Assembly: GCA_004212135.1 (NCBI GenBank)
Contig: RXIE01000034.1
Coordinates: forward strand, 1 to 11,994
DNA length: 11,994 nt
Origin: Candidatus Methanophagales archaeon ANME-1-THS
GTDB lineage: Archaea; Halobacteriota; Syntropharchaeia; Alkanophagales; Methanospirareceae
Direction: 5' to 3'
The number at the start of each line of letters is the position of its first letter. The stretch's first letter is position 1. The notes under the pieces are model-generated. The model had not been told where the DNA came from. It saw only the letters and a list, made by a program, of their open reading frames with translations, and ran no database searches. This document shows positions 7,926-11,994 of the stretch, piece after piece. The translations under genes and the position numbers were made by a program.

Positions 7926-7934
7926 TAATAAAAA
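7926..7934 (-). promoter_or_regulatory. TATA-like element for the radical SAM-MoaD gene
   Basis: On the minus strand this reads TTTTTATTA, 32-40 bases before ATG 7894. That would leave a leader of about 10 bases containing AAAGGA. It is the best TATA-like match in this spacer, but it is not a consensus box. Confidence 0.35.
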
Positions 7935-8085
7935 GCTGAAGACCTGATAGATCGGCTGGTGATTTTGTATACCGGGACGGAACCAGGTCGATGAGGGCGA
8001 AGAAAGCGGTATACTACTATGCATCAGTATTCTGCTGAACGATCAACAGGATATTTTCCAACCTTGTTAGTTTTGGATCGCACTC

Positions 8086-8100
8086 CGAAAGGTTTTAATC
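8086..8100 (+). promoter_or_regulatory. BRE/TATA-like promoter for the 31-residue ORF
   Basis: CCGAAAGGTTTTAATC (8085-8100) resembles an archaeal purine-rich TFB-recognition element followed by a weak TATA box. It ends 34 bases before the ATG at 8135. The rest of 7895-8134 contains nothing else I can support. Confidence 0.4.
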
Positions 8101-8134
8101 GAACCAGGCTCATCTATTCACGTGGTGAACCGCT

Positions 8135-8230
8135 ATGCACACTCATACGATCTCAAAAGAGCAATATCAAGATCTCATCCTCTTCTTCCTGAATATCGGC
8201 CTTTTATGTATCTTCTTTATCCTGAGTTAG
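8135..8230 (+). CDS. Probable 31-residue single-helix membrane peptide
   Basis: A short frame of 31 codons: a polar N-terminus (MHTHTISKEQYQD) followed by one long hydrophobic helix (about 14-30, 'LILFFLNIGLLCIFFILS') running to the end. Three points favour a real gene: GGTGA at 8124-8128 is placed 6 bases before the ATG, a promoter-like BRE/TATA stretch lies 35-50 bases upstream, and the product is cleanly amphipathic-free and membrane-type rather than random. It stands alone between the radical SAM gene (other strand) and the rhodanese-like gene. I do not recognise a family. The main doubt is its size: such frames arise by chance, and only conservation or expression would settle it. Confidence 0.45.
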   Translation: MHTHTISKEQYQDLILFFLNIGLLCIFFILS

Positions 8231-8351
8231 GGTACTGAACGAGCGTTTTTGGGCTGGCATTCGAATACCCGGGCAGCGGTTATTGGTCGATCGGAGTGAG
8301 CAGGTTCGAAGGTCATGAAGGTGCGAGCTGCCATCATCTTTTTATATCCGC

Positions 8352-8360
8352 ATTATATAT
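8352..8360 (+). promoter_or_regulatory. TATA box for the rhodanese-like gene
   Basis: ATTATATAT lies 24-32 bases before ATG 8384 and 15-23 before ATG 8375. A second box, TTTTATAT at 8339-8346, lies a little upstream. No ribosome binding site is visible before either ATG, so a leaderless or near-leaderless transcript is likely. Confidence 0.45.
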
Positions 8361-8374
8361 CAGACTGATTACTC

Positions 8375-9214
8375 ATGCGCACAATGAAGCAGGTGTTCTT
8401 CGTATTACTCGTGGCAGTCGTGCTTGCCGCTCTCCTGGTTCCGTGTTCCGGGCTACAACCCACCGCGCCAGCGGATACCGGGATCAAGATTCTTGTGTTT
8501 CGCACGGATTCGATTGTCTACGCATCAAATGAAGAGATGACCCTTTTTTTATCGCTCTATTCGCCTGAGGATCTCAACAATGTCCTCATCCGCGTTTCGG
8601 GCGTGAAGAATACCCGGGGCATTTATTATGTATCCACGTCGAGTACAATGAATCTCACAGCGGGCGAGAATAACCTGATCTTGAGCAAACAACTGCCTGC
8701 ATGCTCGAGCTGTGCTGGAATAAAGCAGGGAACGTATTTTATCAATCTCTCGGTTGCGTACGATGGTGAAGTCATAGAGGCGACGCACAGCATCGCAATC
8801 ACCCAGACGGGAGACCAACGTATACCTGTTGAGATTCTCGTTGAAGAGGCGAAGCGGATGACTGAATCTGAGAATCTCACGCTGCTCGACCTGAGAACCG
8901 AGGAGGAGTATAACGCAGCGCATATAAAAGGTGCGGTACTGATCCCGTTCGCAGAGTTGGGTAATCGAACCGAGGAGTTGAATAAGAGCTTTAAAATCGT
9001 GGTGTATAGCGATAACAGCAGTAATAGCACGAATGCGTGTGAGCTCCTCATCGAGCGGGGCTTCGAACGCGTGTATCATGTGCTCGGTGGCATCAACGCC
9101 TGGAATGAAAGTGGCTACCCGCTTGTTGCTACGGAAAGGCCAAAACTGCCCGGATTAGAAGCAATGCTCGCACTTGGAGCACTGCTCATCGTTGCGTACC
9201 GGCTGAGGCGATGA
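8375..9214 (+). CDS. Secreted rhodanese-like protein lacking the catalytic Cys, with a PGF-CTERM-like tail
   Basis: Protein of 279 residues (276 if it starts at ATG 8384). A signal peptide (about 5-27) is followed by an Ig-like N-terminal domain (about 35-145) with a CSSC pair at 110-113. A rhodanese domain follows at about 152-253 ('LLDLRTEEEYNAAHIKGAVLIPF', 'GFERVYHVLGGINAWNESGYP'). The tail is PGLEAM, a hydrophobic helix and RLRR, a variant of the PGF-CTERM archaeosortase signal, so it should end up on the cell surface. In active rhodaneses the loop after the 'IVVY' strand is C-x-x-G-x-R-S; here it is SDNSSNS (212-218), so the sulfur-carrying cysteine and the Arg are gone and two glycosylation sequons (N214, N217) occupy the loop. 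Eight sequons occur overall. It is probably a binding or structural domain rather than a sulfurtransferase. Confidence 0.9.
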   Translation: MRTMKQVFFVLLVAVVLAALLVPCSGLQPTAPADTGIKILVFRTDSIVYASNEEMTLFLSLYSPEDLNNVLIRVSGVKNTRGIYYVSTSSTMNLTAGENNLILSKQLPACSSCAGIKQGTYFINLSVAYDGEVIEATHSIAITQTGDQRIPVEILVEEAKRMTESENLTLLDLRTEEEYNAAHIKGAVLIPFAELGNRTEELNKSFKIVVYSDNSSNSTNACELLIERGFERVYHVLGGINAWNESGYPLVATERPKLPGLEAMLALGALLIVAYRLRR

Positions 9215-9249
9215 TTTAAGCGAAGGAAAGAAGGTGGGGGAAGAATCAT

Positions 9250-9645
9250 ATGAATGAAGAGATGAAGGTCAAGATAGAACTGGGTGCTGAGGTCTTTGAG
9301 GCAGAGCTTACCCGGGAATTCTCACCGAAGACCTTTGAGAAGATCGTGGAATCGCTGCCGATCGAATCCGAAGTGAAGACCTGGGGCGACGAACTCTACT
9401 TTGAAGTCCCGGTCATTATGGGAGAAGAGAACGCGTTGGGATTTGTAGGCAAGGGCGATATCGGGTATTGGCCTGCGGGGAGGACGCTCTGTATTTTTTA
9501 TGGCAAGACGCCGCTGAGCGAATCTGATGAGAAGATAGTACCTGCCTCTTCGGTCAATATTGTTGGGAACCTGAAGGAGCCGGAGCGGCTGAAGAAGCTG
9601 AGACTGCGGGGAGGGGAGACGATCCGAATATCCGCGAGGCGCTGA
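9250..9645 (+). CDS. Cyclophilin-like (DUF369-type) protein
   Basis: Cytoplasmic protein of 131 residues with no signal peptide. Its sequence matches the archaeal/bacterial cyclophilin-like fold family (DUF369 / Cyclophil_like, as in TM1367): 'VKIELGAEVFEAEL', 'ESLPIESEVKTWGDELYFEVPV', 'KGDIGYWPAGRTLCIFYGKTPLS', 'PASSVNIVGNL'. The typical family core is about 120 residues, and here a basic 20-residue tail (KEPERLKKLRLRGG...) is added. Members share the fold but lack the active-site residues of true prolyl isomerases; their role is unknown to my knowledge. It starts 35 bases after the rhodanese-like gene, with a G-rich GGTGGGGG at 9233-9240 upstream, and may share its transcript. Confidence 0.88.
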   Translation: MNEEMKVKIELGAEVFEAELTREFSPKTFEKIVESLPIESEVKTWGDELYFEVPVIMGEENALGFVGKGDIGYWPAGRTLCIFYGKTPLSESDEKIVPASSVNIVGNLKEPERLKKLRLRGGETIRISARR

Positions 9646-9667
9646 TCTGCTATCCCGATTTATAGTA

Positions 9668-9692
9668 TTTCTTTTTTCTTTTTTTCTTCTTT
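9668..9692 (+). terminator. T-tract terminator after the cyclophilin-like gene
   Basis: Some 25 bases that are almost all T (runs of 3, 6 and 7 T separated by single C), starting 22 bases after the stop codon at 9645. Archaeal RNA polymerase terminates on such T-rich tracts without needing a hairpin, and none is seen. Confidence 0.6.
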
Positions 9693-9870
9693 GCTCTCCA
9701 CTTCGCCTTTAATCCGCGTTTTCACCGACTGTTGACGCGACCATGTGAAAATTTGGGATACACCTGCACACAAAGTTCTCGCACTAAATTGCCCTTGTGT
9801 TAGATAAAAAATCCATATAATTAGGTTCTGAAATGTCTAACAATTAAAAAAAAATTAAATATTCAGTAAC

Positions 9871-9878
9871 TTTTAAAA
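9871..9878 (+). promoter_or_regulatory. TATA-like box for the 9989 gene
   Basis: TTTTAAAA would place a transcript start about 25 bases downstream, near 9898-9903, right at the first hairpin arm. That gives a leader of about 90 bases, long for an archaeon. The match is weak because the whole stretch is A/T-rich. Confidence 0.35.
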
Positions 9879-9895
9879 CATCGATTACGTAAGTA

Positions 9896-9929
9896 ATTGT
9901 GCAATGTGTGCAAGATACACGTGCACAAT
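9896..9929 (+). promoter_or_regulatory. Stem-loop ATTGTGCA / TGCACAAT in the leader
   Basis: An 8-base perfect inverted repeat (9896-9903 with 9922-9929) encloses an inner 4-base stem GTGT (9906-9909) with ACAC (9917-9920) and a 7-base loop. Only a small internal bulge separates the two stems, so a 12-pair hairpin is possible in RNA; as DNA it could equally be an operator. Confidence 0.5.
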
Positions 9930-9956
9930 ATTGCTACGGTCGAGCAATACCGTAGC
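9929..9956 (+). promoter_or_regulatory. Two mutually exclusive hairpins before the 9989 gene
   Basis: TATTGCT (9929-9935) pairs with AGCAATA (9943-9949), and GCTACGG (9933-9939) pairs with CCGTAGC (9950-9956). The two 7-pair stems share 9933-9935 and interleave, so only one can form at a time, as in attenuator-type switches. The first stem also touches the end of the preceding hairpin. Confidence 0.45.
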
Positions 9957-9979
9957 CATAAAGACTATTAAAAGAGAGA

Positions 9980-9987
9980 GGAGGTGA
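9980..9987 (+). promoter_or_regulatory. Strong ribosome binding site GGAGGTGA
   Basis: This near-complete match to the archaeal 16S rRNA 3' end lies one base before ATG 9989 and fixes that start. It is the strongest such site in the window and suggests high translation of the next gene. Confidence 0.75.
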
Positions 9988-9988
9988 A

Positions 9989-10552
9989 ATGGAAAAAGTG
10001 GAAAGAGATCAGACTGTAGGGCTTGTAGTCCTACTTGCAACACTCGTCGCTCTCGCAGTGTTTTCAGCTTCTTTACCCGTAATGGCGGATTATCAAGCGG
10101 AACAAAACGTCACAGTATCAAAGTCAGAGACACTTCTCATTAAGAACCAAAACGAAACATATGATGTCACATACTGGAACTTCACCGCTACCATCGGCAC
10201 GAATTCAACAGACGTAATAAATTCTTGGGCTGAATCACAAAATCCAAGTGACAATAATACGCCGGTTGCACGGATTCAGAATCCCAACTCAGCTCTGGAC
10301 CTGATCATATATCTCAATGCAAGCGAATTCTCAGGCACTGCCACCGTCTCGAACGAATGGTATAATCTAACCAACACAACCGATAATACTACTGATGCAG
10401 ATGGAATTAGTACGGCGTTAACCTTCGACACCGATACTGACACGGGGAATACAATATACGCAACTGAGTTTAGGAACCTGTGGCTTAAGATATACGCAAC
10501 CACATCAGGGACAGCAACATCTACATTCAAAGTCCTAGGGGAAGGAGCATAG
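9989..10552 (+). CDS. Secreted, sequon-rich protein of unknown family
   Basis: Protein of 187 residues. A hydrophobic segment at about 10-28 ends with VMA-DY, a plausible signal peptidase site after residue 33. The rest is polar, rich in Thr, Asn and Asp and free of cysteine, with nine N-x-S/T sequons (N40, N55, N64, N72, N89, N110, N126, N129, N133). This points to a heavily glycosylated exported protein. Beta-type stretches ('TYWNFTATIG', 'NLWLKIYATTSGT') suggest one beta-sandwich. There is no C-terminal anchor or sorting tail. The strong ribosome binding site and long structured leader suggest abundant or controlled expression. The N-terminus is not a clear class III (pilin) signal. The DNA uses more A/T-ending codons than genes before 9645. 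I do not recognise a family. Confidence 0.82.
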   Translation: MEKVERDQTVGLVVLLATLVALAVFSASLPVMADYQAEQNVTVSKSETLLIKNQNETYDVTYWNFTATIGTNSTDVINSWAESQNPSDNNTPVARIQNPNSALDLIIYLNASEFSGTATVSNEWYNLTNTTDNTTDADGISTALTFDTDTDTGNTIYATEFRNLWLKIYATTSGTATSTFKVLGEGA

Positions 10553-10593
10553 AGCTGAAGAGCCTACATGTCCTATAAAAGGAGAGGGTAATG

Positions 10594-10607
10594 CAAAGGT
10601 TTATAAG
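10594..10607 (+). promoter_or_regulatory. BRE/TATA promoter for the 10633 gene
   Basis: CAAAGGTTTATAAG is a near-ideal archaeal promoter: a purine-rich BRE followed by TTTATAAG at 10600-10607, 26-33 bases before ATG 10633. The transcript would begin a few bases before the start codon, and there is no ribosome binding site, so the mRNA is probably leaderless. Confidence 0.7.
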
Positions 10608-10632
10608 TAGGCTCTTCGCTTAACTTAAAAAC

Positions 10633-11253
10633 ATGGACATGAAGAAGATAGCTAGAGCGGGATTGCTTCTTCTCCTCCTCGGAGTAACCATAGGGTCCAT
10701 AGTAGTACCCGTCTCAGCAACCTCGGTGGACCGGTTATCTATCACTGATAACGAGGGATATGCGGGTGATGTGATTGAAATCCTCATCACGCTGGAGAGC
10801 ACAGCGGATGCCGCAAGGACGGGGCACTGGCGTACCTATTACAAGGCTGTGGAAGGCGATGATGAGAAGATGGACATAACGAGCTGGATAGAGGTAATTC
10901 CAACGGAATACACACTTAACGTTGGAGAAACGAAGGAGTTTACCGTGCGGATAACCATTCCAGAGAATGCAAAACCGGGTTTATATGGTGCAATAGCTGA
11001 AAATGCAGGTATGGAAGGGCACTCTGGTGATCGAAGGACGTATATCATATTCGAAGATGCTGATTCCGCCGCACTGAGTGGAGGCGGTTCGGCGGTCTAT
11101 AGCGGGTTGCTGATACCTGTTTCAGTAAACGTCTTACCTGAGCAAAATCCGTTAATACCAATCATACGGGGAATACAGGAGAATGTCGTTTATATCGCGC
11201 TGGTCGCAGTGATCATTGTATTGCTCGTCCTTCTGCTCAGAAGGAAGAAATAG
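10633..11253 (+). CDS. Exported single-domain protein with a C-terminal membrane anchor
   Basis: Protein of 206 residues (204 from ATG 10639). A signal peptide (about 4-29, ending VSA) is followed by a beta-sandwich domain at about 33-168. This domain contains 'WIEVIPTEYTLNVGETKEFTVRITIPENAKPGLYGAI', in the style of NEW3/DUF916-like Ig domains in which a bound protein or polymer is held at the surface. A Gly/Ser-rich loop (149-153) interrupts it. A C-terminal membrane helix (about 186-202) and RRKK anchor it, so the domain faces outward. No N-glycosylation sequon is present, in contrast with both neighbours. A consensus promoter lies just upstream, so it is a separate transcription unit from the 9989 gene. 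The exact family is unknown. Confidence 0.85.
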   Translation: MDMKKIARAGLLLLLLGVTIGSIVVPVSATSVDRLSITDNEGYAGDVIEILITLESTADAARTGHWRTYYKAVEGDDEKMDITSWIEVIPTEYTLNVGETKEFTVRITIPENAKPGLYGAIAENAGMEGHSGDRRTYIIFEDADSAALSGGGSAVYSGLLIPVSVNVLPEQNPLIPIIRGIQENVVYIALVAVIIVLLVLLLRRKK

Positions 11254-11332
11254 TAAGCTTCTATCACGAAGCAGTTGAAGAGCAGAAGTTCTGGGTAATA
11301 CAAGAGGCAAAAGTGATAAAGGAGCAAAGAAA

Positions 11333-11446
11333 ATGAAGCCTGGCGGGACGAAAGATGATCGGCAAAAAATCAAAATGGAAGAGCATATGCATTACAATCG
11401 TCATAACCTTCTTCATCATATCTTCAATTGGATTTGGCGCACCTGA
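11333..11446 (+). CDS. 37-codon frame with a good ribosome binding site, overlapping the next gene
   Basis: An ATG at 11333 sits 8 bases after AAAGGAG (11318-11324) and opens a 37-codon frame ending at 11446. It overlaps the start of the 11355 gene in another frame. The product (MKPGGTKDDRQ..., with several His) is not protein-like after about residue 20, where it is simply the signal-peptide coding DNA read out of frame. It could be a leader frame that couples translation to the real gene, or the genuine start with a one-base frameshift behind it. As a functional protein it is unlikely. Confidence 0.2.
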   Translation: MKPGGTKDDRQKIKMEEHMHYNRHNLLHHIFNWIWRT

Positions 11447-11994
11447 AAACGTAACTGAGCGATCTGAAAATGTTACGGTGGTTGAAAATGTAACAGAATT
11501 TAATGAACAGCAACCTGGAAATATTCCGGATCTTGAGCAGATAATTACGATACTATCGGAACGAGAAGATATAACGAACATAACTGCCCCGATAATTACG
11601 ATACTCTCACCGGAAAATGCGAAATATAATGCCACATCCATAGATCTGAATTATACGATTAACGAACCTGCAGCCTGGGTAGGCTATTCGCTTAATGGTG
11701 CGGATAACGTTACAATAACAGGTAATATCACGTTCACTGCACCCATTGGTTCAAATCAGTTAGTTGTTTATGCCGCGGATACTGCTGGTAATATTGGGGA
11801 GGCAGAGATTCCCTTCAACGTTACTGGTACCGACTCGTTAGGTATAAGACCACAATTAAGTGCCAAGAACGATTTTTTTTCGTTGAATGAGGAGCCAGCC
11901 TTTTTCTTTGAATACAAAACTTTTGAAAAAAGTTTGACCAAAAATGCTTCCGCACAAACTTTTGAAAAAAGTTTGACCAAAAATGCTTCCGCAC
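11355..11994 (+). CDS. Secreted Ig-like glycoprotein with C-terminal 13-residue repeats, continues past the window
   Basis: The frame is open from ATG 11355 to the window end (213 codons, no stop). A basic N-terminus (MIGKKSKWKS) and hydrophobic helix (about 11-28) form a signal peptide. A sequon-rich stretch with NVT three times (32, 39, 45) follows. An archaeal Ig-like domain lies at about 79-157 ('IITILSPENAKYNATSIDLNYT', 'YSLNGADNVTITGNITF', 'LVVYAADTAGNIGEAEIPF'). A second beta-type segment begins at 170 (AKNDFFSLNEEPAFFFEY) and is cut short by tandem copies of a 13-residue unit (K/Q)TFEKSLTKNASA from residue 188 on. Eleven sequons occur, one in each repeat. No good ribosome binding site precedes ATG 11355; the nearest GGAG serves ATG 11333. 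The codons are A/T-rich. It is a probable surface protein; its length and anchor are unknown. Confidence 0.8.
   Translation, partial: MIGKKSKWKSICITIVITFFIISSIGFGAPENVTERSENVTVVENVTEFNEQQPGNIPDLEQIITILSEREDITNITAPIITILSPENAKYNATSIDLNYTINEPAAWVGYSLNGADNVTITGNITFTAPIGSNQLVVYAADTAGNIGEAEIPFNVTGTDSLGIRPQLSAKNDFFSLNEEPAFFFEYKTFEKSLTKNASAQTFEKSLTKNASA
11540..11605 (+). repeat. 15-base direct repeat inside the 11355 gene
   Basis: GATAATTACGATACT occurs at 11540-11554 and again at 11591-11605, 51 bases (17 codons) apart and in frame. It gives IITILS twice in the protein, the second copy opening the Ig-like domain. It looks like a small internal duplication of the domain edge. Confidence 0.5.
11917..11994 (+). 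repeat. Perfect 39-base tandem repeat, at least two copies
   Basis: Bases 11917-11955 and 11956-11994 are identical, and the window ends exactly at the end of the second copy, so more copies may follow. Each unit is 13 codons, in frame with the 11355 gene. Each copy begins with the inverted repeat AAACTTTT-GAA-AAAAGTTT (19 bases). The opposite strand is also open across the repeats. Identity at the DNA level implies recent duplication or gene conversion. Confidence 0.85.

Larger units (their letters stand above)
9646..9988 (+). other. AT-rich intergenic region with terminator, promoter and hairpins
   Basis: About 340 bases without a gene. In order it holds a T-rich terminator-like tract (9668-9692), an A/T-rich stretch with long A runs (about 9805-9880) including a TATA-like TTTTAAAA at 9871-9878, two regions of hairpin potential (9896-9956), and the strong ribosome binding site of the next gene. 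Its base composition is much more AT-rich than the DNA before it. Confidence 0.6.

Noticed and set aside
6965..7939. Long plus-strand frames across the radical SAM gene
   Set aside because: Mirror frames caused by the codon bias of the minus-strand gene; the minus strand carries clear catalytic motifs across the same bases.
8300..8325. GGTTCGAAG, resembling a tRNA T-loop
   Set aside because: The flanking bases do not pair into a T-stem and no acceptor, D or anticodon arms can be drawn around it.
8375..8470. Lipoprotein lipobox at Cys24 (LVPC) of the rhodanese-like protein
   Set aside because: Proline at the -1 position does not fit a lipobox, and the protein already has a C-terminal sorting tail for anchoring.
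11768..11980. Minus-strand frame across the terminal repeats
   Set aside because: It arises from the repeat and poly-T/poly-A composition; the plus-strand frame has a signal peptide, an Ig-like domain and sequons and is continuous with it.
11917..11994. CRISPR array
   Set aside because: The 39-base units are directly abutting with no unique spacers and are in frame with an open coding region.

Overview
The window reads as archaeal DNA, most likely from the methanogen / anaerobic methanotroph part of the Euryarchaeota (the lineage is inference). Direct support: purine-rich ribosome binding sites of the GGTGA / GGAGGTGA kind, TATA boxes about 30-45 bases before several starts, two proteins ending in PGF-CTERM-like archaeosortase sorting tails, secreted proteins full of N-glycosylation sequons (N-x-S/T), an archaeal-type MoaD domain and an archaeal cyclophilin-like (DUF369-type) protein. 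No RNA gene, insertion sequence or CRISPR array was found.

Layout. (1) Bases 1-4419, plus strand: a compact operon with a PGF-CTERM surface protein (its N-terminus lies outside the window) followed almost without gaps by a complete FecBCD/BtuFCD-type importer: binding protein, permease and ATPase. (2) Bases 4454-5979, minus strand: two membrane-anchored extracytoplasmic proteins, a DUF4349 coiled-coil protein and a small beta-sandwich protein, each with its own TATA box. (3) Bases 5980-6631: mostly non-coding, holding the remains of a DUF21 (CNNM/CorC-type) membrane protein gene broken by in-frame stops. (4) Bases 6632-7894, minus strand: a radical SAM enzyme fused to a complete C-terminal MoaD/ThiS-like beta-grasp domain that ends in Gly-Gly. 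This is the most unusual gene in the window. (5) Bases 8135-9645, plus strand: a probable 31-residue membrane peptide, a secreted rhodanese-like protein that has lost its catalytic cysteine and carries a PGF-CTERM-like tail, and a cyclophilin-like protein. (6) Bases 9646-11994, plus strand: after a T-rich terminator the DNA becomes visibly more AT-rich. It holds a 5' region with alternative hairpins and three secreted or surface proteins. The last runs off the window inside perfect 39-base tandem repeats encoding a 13-residue repeat.

How the genes fit together. The importer operon is the only clear pathway; its ligand (corrinoid, haem or iron chelate) cannot be told from the sequence. Nearly everything else is exported or membrane-anchored, so the window is mainly a cell-envelope neighbourhood. 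The radical SAM-MoaD fusion stands alone, with no tungsten/molybdenum enzyme, MoeB-like activator or obvious substrate protein next to it in the window.
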